Positions 21,248 through 34,103 of a stretch of DNA of 64,000 nucleotides are shown in pieces. The position numbers and the translations under genes were made by a program. Each line of letters starts with the position of its first letter. Position 1 is the stretch's first letter. The notes beneath the pieces were generated by a model. That model was not told the DNA's origin and made no database searches. It saw only the letters and a program-made list of their open reading frames with translations. The stretch is from Stromatinia cepivora (lineage: Eukaryota > Ascomycota > Leotiomycetes > Helotiales > Sclerotiniaceae): NCBI GenBank assembly GCA_014898415.1, contig RCTD01000007.1, positions 1,736,001-1,800,000 on the forward strand, given 5' to 3'.

Positions 21248-23127
21248 GATGAGTGAAGAAGATATGAAGTTCTGGAGATGAGATTGGTTCGATTGGAACG
21301 AACGCAATCGAGGCACTAAATGGCGAATTTATAGATTTAAAAAAAATTGAATACTTACTGGATCCTACCTTCATGCTTATAAAGCTTTTCAGATGTTGAT
21401 CAAATTGTTGATTGATTCCATGACCGCTCGTCCGCCGTTAGTTGGATGCTCGGACTTGAAAACGACCCGTTTCCCGTGTGACGCGCCGCCTTAAGTAAGA
21501 CCTTACACACAATGTTCTTCTAAAGCGGCATTGGCCCAACTTCCCACCCCCTTAACTTTTCCCTGTTGGAAGAGCACTCTGCGAAATTTGTCACCATTAT
21601 TGGTAGCGATCGCTGCCCGCCTTAGAAGATTATATGTTTGAAAGCCATTACCAAGCTGCGCGATTGCCAGCCTTGCATTGCCCAGCAGTCAAAGGCGAGC
21701 GTGTGCCGCATCGTCTGGCGCAGTTGTCCAATGAGGTGGAAGTTCTTCTTCGGCTTGGGTAACAGATTACTAAACATCAACAATGCTCACATCCCCGGGT
21801 ACTTTCGCTCAAGCTTATACATCACCACCATGACATCCTTATTCCATCGGATAAATTGCTTATAACTTTGCGCACTGCAGACTATATCTTGAAAGAGGCC
21901 GCGTTGTCCAGGATGAGCCCCTGCACTAGGTAAATTGACTAGAAGTGTGGCATAGTTTTCCTTTCCCGGAGGTTTAGCGAAAGTCGTGAAGCCTTCTTGG
22001 TATCGAAGAAATCGAGAATGAAAACCACTAGGTTTCGAATTGTTTGGAATATAGACTGACTAAGAACTCGATTTGACCGCAAAGCTGACATTTCGAGTAT
22101 TTTCCTTTTATTTACAAATGAACCCGCCAGATCAATCGCTGAAACCTGGGACTTTTTTTAAAAGTAATTTGCCCTTTATTTTCGCTGCGGTGGTTGCAAG
22201 GGCAAATAATGACTCTAATATTCTAAGTCTATATAAAATGAGGTGAGATGTGATGTGAACCCCCGCGATTCGGTTTATGCTACTGCTCCGAGAGCAAGCA
22301 CTGTGCGATAATGCAATTCACATCTAGATCTAACAGCAGTATTATTGATCGTGCAGCAACCTATACGTACAAAACTCACACTCTCAGCAGCCTCTTTACT
22401 TGCAGTGCTGCAGCTAACAACCACCGCAGCAAAGCCTTTGAGTCTTTGCAACAGCGGCTATCAGTGCGCCAATTAGATTAGGTGAATACTAGCTTGGGAT
22501 ACCAATGAGCTCTTTCCATGAATCTTAGCATTTTAAAATTGGAGCGCGGTGTCGTAGTGAATGGTATTCAACAATTGATTGCATACACTCAGACACAGGT
22601 TCATGGATGATGGGATTGCGCTGCTTTCCACTTGGTTCGGGGCTTCTCTTGGATAGTTTAAAGGTCGCTCGGTAAAGAAAGATTGTATATTCCAGTTTGT
22701 GACCAAAGTAAGTCTTATATGTTTTTGAAACGCTCCCAGTGAGCTCACAGTAAGCTTATTGACCTCCGGCAGGAATTTTTATCTAACGTGGTCGTAAAAA
22801 AGGCATCTTCGAGTGAGGTTGACGCCGAGCTCCCATCTGCATTTACATTGAGAGTCTTGACCGCAATGAACTTTGTACCTTTTCTCAATTTTGTGGTTCT
22901 TGCCAGTGAGGATTTGACTGAATTTTGGACTCTCGCTGAAACGCGCGTCACTGCCTTCTAGCAAAATGAAATTTCAGTCCAGACGCCACCGTCCGCCTAG
23001 TTAAGCAACATTTATTCAAGAAATATCTGATCCAATATGATCACATGGAAGAAGAACCTCGACATTAACGATTGGAGGCCATTTTATATCTAAGGAGTGC
23101 CCAATAAGTTTAGATTTTAAGCTACCC
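21248..23127. other. Gene-poor 1.9-kb region
   Basis: No gene can be supported. A frame at 22360-22476 reads like a secretion signal followed by a short Cys-containing tail, but it lacks an ATG and is discussed among rejected items. Other short frames are random in look. The first part should hold the promoter of the GGCT-like gene. Confidence 0.4.
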
Positions 23128-23967
23128 TCATTGTCTGATATTCAACTTTGCTTGCTGTTCACGATGTTCTTTCGCATTGCTCGCTGCATTTCCTTCTAAC
23201 CCATAGGACATTTTCCCGAGAAGAGGCTTCATCTCGAACGTCTCTCTTACCACAGCGTAGCTATAGTAACCACACCTGGCGATAGGTTGAGCTTTTCTCA
23301 GATCGACCAATCCATCCGTCAAAGCTTTATCCGAGATATGAACCCCTACGACCTTGCCAATAATGATATCGACAGTTTCCACAGGAGGGTTTCCTGGCAA
23401 TCTCAATGTAGAATGGTACGTGCATTTGAACCTGATGGGTGACTCGGCGACCATAGGAACAACGTGTTTAAGGTTTGTTGACGGAATCTTTGTGAGTCCA
23501 GCTTGTACGAACTCATCAACACCGTAGGCGACTTGCTCGGATGTGATGTTTACAGCTTCTCGAAGATCCCATGTTGGCATGTTCCATACGAATGAACCTG
23601 TCTGCTCAACATTGATGGTGGTATCTTTTCGAATACTTTCAGGTTTGGTTGGCTGAAAACATCACATATGGTGGGTTGAAGGCCAAATTGTTGAACTGGC
23701 TATCAGGAATTAGTCTCCTTATCTAACACCTACGCATTCAACTCATATGGTACAATAGGAGTTGAAATACAAGTACATACCTATACGGTGCAAGGTTATC
23801 TTTGTCATCTTTGGATCTGGTAGAGATCCAACCAATAGGCCTAGGTACAACACAAGCCTGCTATTCCTGTTAATCAAAGCCTGTATTGGGCAGGTCTTAG
23901 AGATTCTGACTTTGAATGGATCCCGTGGGAGGTTGTGATCGGTAACGCCAGGTTCGTAGAAAACCAT
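23128..23967 (-). pseudogene. Frameshifted flavin reductase-like (FMN-binding split barrel) gene
   Basis: Three exons on the reverse strand: 23967-23911 (MVFYEPGVTDHNLPRDPFK), 23857-23781 (ACVVPRPIGWISTRS) and 23699-23128. In exon 3 the frame reads SQFNNLAFNPPYVMFSANQ and meets a TGA. The remainder resumes in another frame as PESIRKDTTINVEQTGSFVW and continues for 150 more codons to a normal stop. A small deletion near 23641-23652 (about two bases, judging from the family) explains this. PRPIGWIST, FSANQ and TGSFVWN are hallmark stretches of the DIM6/NTAB flavin reductase-like family, which binds FMN. Everything else looks intact, so the break is recent or a sequencing error. Confidence 0.7.
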
Positions 23968-24903
23968 GTTTGCGATATGGTTCGATCTGGGTATACAAGC
24001 CAAAAGGGTTCAGATTTAACTTGGTGAGTATAAAGTGTTCAAAGGCTGGGAATATGATGAGATTTTCTGGTATTTTTATAGCCTTTTGCCCCTCAATTAC
24101 GGGTTATGTTACCCGTAACGGTTATGGCAGGGGCGGGGTAGCTGGGATGCAATCCGGTATATGTCACGGGAATAACATCCGCCCCATTTTCCGACTCTTC
24201 CGGATCCCTCCGCAACGAATTAGAATTGCTTCCTTAACCAGGTCGGGGTCGTGGGTATGTGTATGCCTTGGACCAATTTGCTTCGCATTTTAGAATACAA
24301 AAGAGCGCTGGAGGATTACCATCACGACATATCTTCCTTCATAGTGTTACGGCAAGAAAATCATTCTACAATCAAATGTCAAACTCAAAGAGCCATCATC
24401 TTTCTCAGTTCAACCAGGACCTGCCTCATGAACTTCAGATCCTTAGTCGAGACTTTAAAGGAAGATGAGATTTGAAGAAACCGACGATAAAAGTAATCCC
24501 TACCTGAAAATTCTTGGTTCACCGGCAGAAAGATATTCTTGACAAGATGTTGTCCGCTGCCCACAAAGAACCAATTCCACCAAAGTTGTCCAAGTAGACC
24601 AATTGAGAAGAACAAGCTTTTTGTTGTCGAATTTGAATTCAAAAGTTTTCCATCTCTATAGTATCACCGGGTCGATGGTAGGAAGTGCATCCAGACTTAT
24701 GGTCTGCACATTCTCCAAACACCAGACAAGTCATGAAAAAACTGGTTGATTGCTCGAACCATGGTTCACCATAGAACTTATTTAGCTGAATTGGTCATTT
24801 CGTCCTATACATATCTAGCAAACCCATAATATGTGGAAAAAAATTAGAAAAATCATCATCAAGATCATTCTTCCGTGCAGTATGAAGACAGCTGCAGCTG
24901 TTA
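23968..24903. other. Intergenic with possible decayed coding sequence
   Basis: About 940 bases. The frame at 24251-24475 on the plus strand, and the run leading into the relic at 24904, have a partly protein-like composition but no start codon, splice logic or domain that I can defend. No repeat is seen. Confidence 0.3.
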
Positions 24904-25197
24904 ATGAAGAATACTGCGACCACCTCAGTTCCTGAGCAGCGAAAGAGCAACGTCATTATTTCTCGCCACAAGAGAGACTTCATTGAGTGAGATTCATTTG
25001 AGGAATATGTCGGATATCACGAGAGCTGGTTTAATCATTTGTCCTCAATGCCAGCAGTCTGTACAAAACCCGGTTTAATAGACGATTTCATGGACCAGAT
25101 GGTGCGGAAGATGCTAGATCTGTTCGATGCAGATACAGATAATTCTCGAGGCGTGGAATGGCTTTCGAGGGAACAAGACAGAGGACTCAATTTCTGA
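24904..25197 (+). pseudogene. Possible decayed coding fragment
   Basis: From the ATG at 24904 a frame runs 28 codons to a TGA (24988-24990) and then 68 more codons to 25197. The second part is rich in acidic and hydrophobic residues in a natural pattern (ESWFNHLSSMPAVCTKPG, then DDFMDQMVRKMLDLFDADT). The same frame upstream of 24904 has further stops. It looks like the end of an old gene with nonsense changes, but no family is recognised. It lies 360 bases before the Bet2 gene and is unlikely to be part of it. Confidence 0.3.
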
Positions 25198-25559
25198 GAA
25201 TTGTACGAATAGATTTGCGTTGGCTTTGGAGTAATAGGTTTCGTTGGGATAAGGGTTTTAAAAGTTGGGGGAGTTTACGTAAATAGATCGGAGGAAAAGA
25301 GGTTGGAAGAGGAGCTTCTGTACCTCCGCAATATTGAACAATTAAACTACCAACGCTGTATATTCGAACGTGAGCTATACGTGGAAATTATGTCCTCCAT
25401 TTTAAGCCCCGAAAATATGTAAGGATCAAGGCCACGCATGATTAGTCAGCTAGTTCTCCGAGAGGGAGCTATGGTTCCAAGCTTTGAGTATAGCTTCCAT
25501 AAGTCCACACTAATAGCATAATCTGTACCTTCTGCCTCCGGATAATACTTTTTAATAAA

Positions 25560-26741
25560 ATGGCTCTCATCTCTGGACCAGGCCGAGCAGGTTCTGTTGC
25601 TCTGCCAGAAGAACTTCAGCTCGCCATCGAACCCCATGTGAAATATATACAGAGTCTCGACTCCGTACGTATCCATCCTTTTCGCATCCCCGCACTTGCT
25701 GACATCTTCTGCTTATAGCGCAAAGATGAGCTCGAATATTGGCACACAGAACACCTACGATTAAACGGACTCTACTGGGGACTCACCGCACTTCATTTAC
25801 TTGGCCGACCTGATGCGCTACCGAGACGAGAAACAATCGATTTCGTTGTGAGCTGCCAACATAAAAATGGTGGATTTGGAGCTGCGCCAGGCCATGACGC
25901 CCATTTGTTGTACACAGTTAGTGCCGTGCAGATATTAGTGATGGTGGATGCTCTTGAAGATCTAGAGAAGAACTTGGATGGTGAGGGAAAGGATTTAGTT
26001 GGGAAATGTGGGTGCTTTCATATTTACGATTCGAGGGGCCATACCATTGCTGACTCCGATGTGCAGACCTCGCCGATCTACAAAATAGGAATACTGGAAC
26101 CTTTGCGGGGGACGAATGGGGCGAGGAAGATACCAGATTCCTCTACGCAGCGCTGAATGCACTTTCACTGCTGCATTTTCTACACCTGGTGGATGTCGAC
26201 AAGGCAGTAAATTACATCGTTTCGTGTGCGAATCTTGATGGGGGTTATGGGGTTAGTCCCGGAGCTGAATCGCATTCGGGACAAATATTTGCGTGTTTGG
26301 GCGCATTGTCAATTGCGAAGCGGATAGATGTGGTCAACATCGATAAACTGGGTAAATGGTTGAGTGAGAGGCAAGTAGAATGCGGCGGATTGAATGGCAG
26401 ACCTGAGAAAAAAGAAGATGTTTGTTATAGCTGGTGGGTCGCGACGAGTCTCGCCATGATTGGAAGGCTACATTGGATCGATGGAGAAAAGCTCACCAAT
26501 TTCATCCTGAAGTGTCAGGATACAGAGGAAGGTGGCTTTGCCGACAGACCGGGGGATATGGTCGATGTCTTCCACACCTGCTTTGGTATGGCCGGCTTGT
26601 CTCTTCTAGGATTTCCTGGTGTCGATGAGGTTGATCCAATCTAGTAAGTTCTCACATCTCCAACAATTGTGCTTGCACTGGCTAACCTTGTCTAGTTGTA
26701 TGCCGAAGAGAATTACTGAGCGAGTGCTAGGGCAGTCTTAG
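25560..26741 (+). CDS. bet2: Rab geranylgeranyltransferase (GGTase II) beta subunit
   Basis: Four exons: 25560-25664, 25719-26007, 26067-26643 and 26696-26741, giving 338 residues, the usual Bet2 length. Prenyltransferase repeats are plain: [61 protein letters not shown] and [16 protein letters not shown]. The zinc ligands are present in EDVCYSWW (Asp and Cys) and DVFHTCFG (His). The end [15 protein letters not shown] is the family C-terminus. With the alpha subunit (Bet4) and the escort protein it adds geranylgeranyl groups to C-terminal cysteines of Rab GTPases, needed for vesicle traffic. The gene is expected to be essential. The exon 2/3 junction was set so that the chain reads VGKYLADLQN; the unspliced reading has no family match. 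Confidence 0.95.
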
Positions 26742-28561
26742 GATACCCTCTGCTTTAATGATGTAATGAGTTATGAATAGAGTGAAAGTAATCGCGTTGA
26801 TTCCTCGGTAAGACCCTCGCCACCTTGGGTATTTTTAGTAAGTGGAATAAGGAGCTCTTCCCACGGGTCCAGTGGTAGGACTTTTAATATAAATTCTTCA
26901 ATACTCAATATCCGTACCTGAATATGGAAATTGCTCAAGCATTCAGAAACTTCTCTTCATTTTTCCTTATTGTAGTCAAATCTATGTACTTCAACTCCTG
27001 CCATCTAATAACCTCATACCGATTAAAGAGTGGTGTTAGGATACAAGGCAGGAGAAAAGCAATTCATTGATATGAGAGTTTCATGACTTAACACTAGCAT
27101 GAACACTCACTCATCAGTGGCACATACTAGGTAATATCAAATTAAAGTTAAAATGTACTCCAGTATACTTTTCATAATGGGGTTTGATGTCGGTGGAGGT
27201 GCTATATAACCCGGAATGAAGGGTGAAGTGTAGCAATGAGAAAGAATAACAAGAGAAGATTGGCTGATGAGGTGAGAACTCTGGGAAGCAATTCAGACAA
27301 GATCTGCTCTCCTGTATTACTATTCTTGAAAAAAGATTGAAGTTGGTGAGAATTTCTCCTAGGATTCATATCCTCATCCAGCTGTTGGTAAATTAAGCAT
27401 TATCTCTAATGACTATCTCACACTGCCAATTTCTTCGAGTAAATGGACCATGGTTTCTATCCCTATATATTGTTGGCTCACATAAACATTCTTGAGTTTT
27501 GTTTCCTGCTTACTTTCATCCTCATCATTTTCATAATCATTGTCATCGTCGTAACAGTTTATACAAATGGGGCATGATAAAGAAGACTTTTGTTGGTGAC
27601 TTGGAGTTGTCAACCACCCCAACTTATATTCTTAATCCTGGATCCTCAACCACCACCACCACCATTTCCATTCAATAGCAATCTCATGAGAGATACATTC
27701 CACCTTGGGCCCATTTTCATTACTTCATTCTTTATTATATGCCTATTTTGATTTTACACTTTCGGCGCAACAGTAACAGTAGATTCAATCCTCCACAGCA
27801 GAAATCGAGGTTTTCGCTGTCTAAACACTCCCATTGTCGGCCTTCATCTCATATATTTACTCACGAATCATCCTATTCCCAATCAAGTATATCTATCATA
27901 GGATATCAAGACAAGTACACTTAATTTGAGGCTCCCCTACTACATTCTTTTCCATTTCCATGGCAAAAGCCATATCAGGTTGATTTGGCAAGATATCTCT
28001 GACGCGACTGCCTCTTCTGGAATTGTCACTACTCCATTGTCCATCAACGCTCCTTCCGCATTTTCACACCACCATACAGTTTGATTCTCGATCGTTGTCA
28101 CCTTTTCTTCCTTCCGTCGCACATCACTCTTCACCATATGCAAGTCCTTTCTTTCTCAATTGTCCTATTTTGAGGAAACCATCTTCTTCACACAAATTTG
28201 GAGAAGTAATCGACGACTTGCTACCCTTGCTCATTCCCATCGACAATTAGGAGCTGGAGCATTAATTTAGAACAATCTGTAAGTTTTGACGCCTCTCAAT
28301 TTCTCTGCATAACATACTACGCAAAATCTCCTACTATTACTTCTTGAGATCCAAAAGTACTGTACTCTTGGATGGACAGCAGAAAACAATGCTTCTTCCT
28401 TGGCTTGATTTTTGCCATTTGAGCGATTGAAACCTACAGAATTAGACGTTTGCAGAGATTTTTTTTCTGTTTTGTTTGCCAATCTGCCATTATTCGTGTA
28501 CATTCAGCTCTTTTGCATTTTCACAATTGCTAACTGCTTCGAACGGATAGCTGCGGCCAAA
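26742..28561. other. Long intergenic/leader region before the zinc-finger gene
   Basis: 1.8 kb without a supported gene. The last 800 bases are pyrimidine-rich and may be a long 5' leader of the zinc-finger gene. Short open frames, including one at 28023-28250, have no recognisable content. Confidence 0.4.
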
Positions 28562-30378
28562 ATGTCGAAGAACCACACCAATATTCCACTGCATTGCAGT
28601 ATTTGCCCAAAGAATCCTCAATTCTCCGATGTATCTCATCTTCTTACCCATACTTCTTCTAAAGCCCATTTATCCAATTATTTTAAACTTAAAATCAGAG
28701 CTGCGTCCGAATTGACAGCAAAGGTTCAACTGGACAATTTTGAGGATTGGTATGACAACTATGATCTAGAACGATTACTGTCCGAAAGACTCGCCTCAAA
28801 AGACCAGAAGAAAGCTGCCAAGGATAAGAAGGTCAGGAACAGCAAAACAATGGTAAATCTTCCCTTGAAAATGGAAGCTATACGAGTATGCTGAAAATAA
28901 GAAAATAGCCTGGACCAGCAAAGATTAAGAAAGAAAGCGACAATATGCATGACAACGAGGCCAATTTGGCACCCATGTTTCGAGCTCCTGTTCCAAGAAT
29001 GCATCTTTGGCCAACTGCAACAAACACCAATATGAATAACAATACATCTACATCTAACTCTGATATGGGAAGCGAGTGGGATCACAGTGCTGTATATGCA
29101 ACACCCACTTCTAGACGTCAGATTCCAGGTTATACACTTCAGAAGACACCTTCGGCAGTAGGAACAGCATCAGTTGCTACCAAGTAAGCAGCATATCTAT
29201 CATATTTTCTAAGAAGTATTGTGCTAACCATGCCCCGCATAGTCTTACTACGCCATTGAAGGGGGAAGGCGCAGATGCTGAAATTCTCGAGAAGCTTTCA
29301 GACAGTGCGAAGTTGAAGGGTGTGTTCTGGCCTGGCATGGATCTCTTCGATTCTGCCACAGCTGAAATGAAGCGAATGAGAAATCAGAGAAAAGATGGCT
29401 CAATTCTTGAATTGATGATGGCTGCTTCCGCAGAGGTTCAACCCACTGAAATCTCCTACCACCCAGATGGAGCATTCCGGACTTCCAGAAATATTTTTGG
29501 TCCTCTTTCGACTGAGACTAGTCCTGTAAGTTCTTCCTGATCGTGGTCAATTTCACTCATTTTTAAATATCACATACTAACTTTAGAACGCTTAGATTCG
29601 AGACCCCACCCCAAAGAAACGTAGAACTCGCAAAGCGGCGTTGACAGATGTCAGTGTCAATGTCCCCCGTTTAAGAGCTGGTCGACCGCCAAGAAACTCG
29701 ATTAGGAGTCCAGAGAAGCGACAAATATCCGCTAGAATACGTCAGCCTGCTGGTCAACTTGCCTTACAGCCAACGCCAACCCTCAACCCGTTGGCATTTG
29801 GCGCCCGATTCACTCCGAGTAACGAGGAAGATGAAGAGTTCAGAATGACCATGGAAGAGATGGGAGCTAAGAAGCGTTCTTTTAGCGTTTTTCAGGATGC
29901 TCCTGAGATTAGCCCAGGTCGTACAGAGAGTCCATTAGAAGATCATAGGTTCGACTTTTCGGATGGCGCCTCGACTAGCTTCGCCAATGCGAACATCGGC
30001 AACCATGTTTCTCCCACACCAGTTGTTAAACCTACTGCAATGCGTATGTTCTCCAAAGATAATGGTCAATCTGACGACCATGTCCGTCGAACCGTCTCGA
30101 CCCCTCACCATGGCTTCCCAGCTCAGATGTTTTTTGATAATGCATCAATGTATAACCCGCTTTACAGCCACCACCCTCGATCTTTCTCATTTGGAGGTGA
30201 CCACTCGGATCTTTCCCAAATCAACCAGGAACCCAAGCCAATGAATGGTTTTGGTCAAGGTTTTCATGGCAACTTCAACCCGGTCAGCTACGGCTCACGT
30301 CTACCTAGCAATCATTTACACCTTTCAGGTCCCATTACTCATGGTGCAAATATCAACATGCCACATTTTGGTATGTGA
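28562..30378 (+). CDS. Single C2H2 zinc-finger protein, conserved fungal, role unknown
   Basis: Four exons: 28562-28852, 28924-29183, 29243-29525 and 29596-30378, giving 538 residues. Near the N-terminus, LHCSICPKNPQFSDVSHLLTH with a later KAH forms one C2H2 (matrin/U1-like) finger, followed by a helical region WYDNYDLERLLSERLASK. The middle has FWPGMDLFDSATAEMKRMR. The rest is Pro/Ser-rich and basic (TPKKRRTRKAAL is a likely nuclear signal, and RAGRPPRNS resembles an AT-hook). A nuclear DNA- or RNA-binding role is reasonable inference. The final codons are followed directly by GGTATGTGAG, which could be a donor site, so a further 3' exon is possible. The upstream ATG at 28412 is in frame but gives an unlikely leader sequence. 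Confidence 0.75.
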
Positions 30379-30656
30379 GCTTGGGATCTCTCACTATTTA
30401 CAACGCTTCAAACGCCACGGCACTATATATTACCGCTCGAGGCGTTTCGACTTTCGAATAAGGTTTGTTATAGCAGGCCGTAGTTGTGGTTGAACTTTTA
30501 TCAAAAGCATATTATACGGAAGTCGGCTCTTCCTGTTCTTTCTTATATTCTACAATTATTTTAACTGGAAATGAGGCGTTAAAGAGCTGGCAATTGCGTG
30601 GGTATGCTGGTTCTGCATTGCTATTTAATTTTTTGACCTGGTATCATATATTTATT

Positions 30657-33600
30657 TTACAGCTGCTCCATACCGATTATAAGCTGCTCTAGCTGATCGG
30701 CATCATCCTCTAGTACATTAGAAATCATCTTAGAAAGTCCCAATAGCTTTTTCTGTTTCACTTCCATCTCGAGCTCTCGTGATTTAGACGCAGCAGTATC
30801 GAGTACAGCCTTTGGGACTCGTGCCAACCGTGCCACATTCAAGCCATAAGATCTATGTGCAACCCCTTCACCGACTTCATACAAAAATGTGATCTCTTCA
30901 TCAACATCTTCGCCATCCTTATCCGTATCAGCATTAGAAATTTGCTTTCCATTCCTTTCAGCAGTAAACTTCATATGCACATTCCTCAACTCCTTCCCTT
31001 TCTCAAATCCTCTTGCCACGCTAGCCAATGTCTGATAATGTGTAATAAATAAACACAAGCACTTCGTTTCCCTAACGACCCAATCCAGCACTGCTTCTGC
31101 TATTGCAACCCCGTCATGCGTACTAGTTCCTCGTCCCAGTTCATCCAATATAACCAAAGATCTTGGACTTGCAGATTTGAGTATCGATGCCGTTTCGGAA
31201 AGCTCTATCATGAATGTTGACTGTGCGGTAAATAATGAATCATATGCGCCCATACGTGTGTATATACCATCTAATAAACCTAAGCGGGCGGATTCAGCAG
31301 GTACGTAAGAGCCGATTTGGGCGAGGATGGATATTAGAGCTACTTGGCGCACATAAGAGGACTTGCCGCCCATGTTTGGACCGGTAATTAGAAGGGCGCG
31401 GGTGTTTTCAGGGTCGGTGGAGAGGGATGTGTCGTTGGGGATGTAGGTTGATGGGAGGAGCTGTTCGACCATGGGGTGACGGCCGCCGATGACGGAGATT
31501 TCGGTTGTGGAGGTGAAGGTGGGTTTGCAGTAGCCGGGGAGGGAAGCCACGGTCGCGAGGGAGAGGAGACAATCGAGAGTAGCGAGCTGGGATATGGTAT
31601 CACGGATGAGGGCGTAGTGGGTGGAGATTTCGGCGAGGAAGGCGAGGAATGCGGTGTCGCAGGCGGAGGAGAGGGATTCCTTGTGTTGATCACGTTCGCG
31701 GAGGAATTTGATGACTTCGGGTGTGTGGAAACGAGAATACGTTTTTGTGCCGGATATTTTAGCCCAGGAAGCGGGTACATTTTTGAGATCGCTGTTGGGG
31801 ACTTCGATGAGGTATTCAATACCAGCAATGGTGACATATGTGACGGGGGTTTTCTTGGATATTTTTGAGGCGGCCTCCTTGCGGTGCGCCTCGAGGTCTT
31901 GTTCGACGGCTCCGATGCAGCATTTATGCTCACCTATTTCTTCGGTTTCGTAATCTTCAAGAAAGAACGCGTATTTGTCGTCTTTGCGGGCGGCTTGGGC
32001 GTTGATCTTTTCGAGGAAGGATATTACGACTCCACCAATTGCGGGGAGGGATGCTACAGCTTCATTGAGAAGGACCGAGTCGAAACCTGCATCGGAAGGG
32101 GTTTTGATATGTGCAAATTCGTTAGCTATTCTTTGCATTGTCTGAAGAACTGTGAGAAGTTCTAGCCGAGTGCATTTGCCATAGTATATGCGGAGTAAGC
32201 TTCTCTCTAGATCTGATCTAACTTCTCGGAGAGTGGCGTTTAATTTGTCTACTTTTGGAGTGTTGACATTATCTTTCAATTCCTCCACTGCGGCAACTCT
32301 CTCTTCCAAGCGCTGCCTATCGAGAAGAGGTCTACCAACCCACTTTCGTAGTAACCTCTGGCCAAATTTCGTCTGAGTTTTGTCCAGAGTCCAAAAGAGA
32401 CTTCCTTTCTCGGTATGATCTGTCTGATTGGTATAAATCTCGAGGCTTGTGAGAGTGTTCCCATTTAGTAACATGTGAGATCGAGCACTGAACGACTGGA
32501 AGTATTTGGTGAGATCAAATACATGTTCCAACCCATACTCAGTCATATGAGTAATCATAGCCGACAGACAAATGGTAACCGGCTCCGTAAGTCTCAATAC
32601 TTTCTCTAAAAGCTCCTGCTCTCGCGCATTGTTGCTGCTCTGATGAGCCTTCAATTTGTCCGCATAAAACTGGGCAACATGAGAATACGACTCGGCAGCC
32701 ATGGTTTTTGGCTTTTCTACACGCTCAACCCTGATTCTATCGCCAAAAACGTTGGTAGTGCTACCTGAAAGATGTTGTACAAGCTTTTCGGTAGCTTTTG
32801 TCAGTTCCCCAATTAACAGAAATTCGCAAGGGGCAATATGTAGTAACCGTGTCTCGATTTCACTCCGCATGAAGCCATCCTCAAAATTATCGTAAATGAC
32901 ATCTCCCGTCGCCGGTTGAACAGCCAGTATGCCAACTTCAACTTTCTCGTCTGTTCCCCATCCTTTAGCTTTTGTTTCCGTTATACAGAGAAGGTAGCCT
33001 GTTGCAGGGGCACCGCCAGATGGTGCATCGGTCGAATCTAATCCTTCAATATCATCAATGTATGTGCCTTTAGTATAAACATTCGTAAGTTTTCTGACGA
33101 AAGGAGTATTCCGGTTGTCTCCAGCCTTCTTCAACGCGGCTGTTTCCGTCTGTCGAACTATACCAATCTTGTGACCCGCTGCCACGAGCCTCTTTGCGTG
33201 GATGGGAAGTCGATGAACGGGGATACTCGCAGATGCAAAGTAGTTGAGATGCGCCTCTGAAGGATCTAGGTTGCGTCAGAAACATCATCAGGTGTTTTCA
33301 AGAACGGACAGCTTACGTTCATCGAATCGAAATTTGCCCGGTATACACACAATGCTAAGCACTTTTGCTGCTGTTCTTGCATCTTCGCCAAAGAATTTAA
33401 ACTTATAACCAACCTCCACAATAAGCAATGTATCCATATGTTTGCGCTTAATGTCGAGTACTTGTAACTCCATTGGAGTCAATTTTCCCGTCTTCGCCCC
33501 CTTCTTCTTAGTCTTCACAGGCGCAGGTGCTTCTTCTTCATCCTCCACATCTTCATCTCCGCCCTCTAAGACTGCATCATCTTCAGGTATACTCCGTTTA

Positions 33601-34103
33601 ATACTATCTGGATGTCCCAATTTCTTGACAAACTTCCTGTGTAACTCGGCTTTCCGTGCCTTCTCCGATTCGTCTTCGGGTTCCTCCTCAATCGTAGGTT
33701 CCGCAGCTGCTAATTGACTTGACCCTGAGAACATATATTTATTCGTTCGTGGAGATGGCTTGGATTTGCCTAGTGCTGAGCTAGACGACGGCTTTCGAGC
33801 ATTAGCAGCTGGCAGGCTGGAGCCTTCGCCATCTTCTTCTTCGGCATCAACACTTTTTGCACGTTTGGATGGTCTTTCTGTCGCGCCAGTATTTGCTCCA
33901 TTTGCATCTTCCTCTAATACCCGCTTCAAACTATTTCCAGTAGATTCATTTGTTTCCTGGTCGCTTTGGGCATCATAGAGATTTCCTGGGGCATTGGAAG
34001 CAGGTGGCGGACTTGAATTTTGAGGTTTTTGACTCGATTTTGGAGTAAAGAAACTAGATATTGATTTCTGGGTCTTAACTGGAGTTGATTTCGGTTTAAC
34101 CAT
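30657..34103 (-). CDS. msh3: DNA mismatch repair protein Msh3 (MutS homologue)
   Basis: Two exons: 34103-33317 and 33265-30657, about 1131 residues. The start is [19 protein letters not shown], where QKSISSFF (12-19) is a PCNA-binding PIP box. A disordered, charged stretch follows. The mismatch-binding MutS I domain spans the intron ([11 protein letters not shown], then [16 protein letters not shown]). The ATPase has Walker [13 protein letters not shown], Walker [17 protein letters not shown] and the later signature [13 protein letters not shown]. With Msh2 it forms MutS-beta, which binds insertion/deletion loops and works in double-strand break repair with heterologous tails. The protein is nuclear. 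Length and motif order fit Msh3 rather than Msh6. It converges with the zinc-finger gene, with 278 bases between their stop codons. Confidence 0.97.

Noticed and set aside
22315..22476. Small secreted protein (KLTLSAASLLAVLQLTTTAA then a Cys-rich tail)
   Set aside because: The frame has no ATG, no workable upstream exon, and ends after only a short tail. It may be a relic, but it is too weak to annotate.
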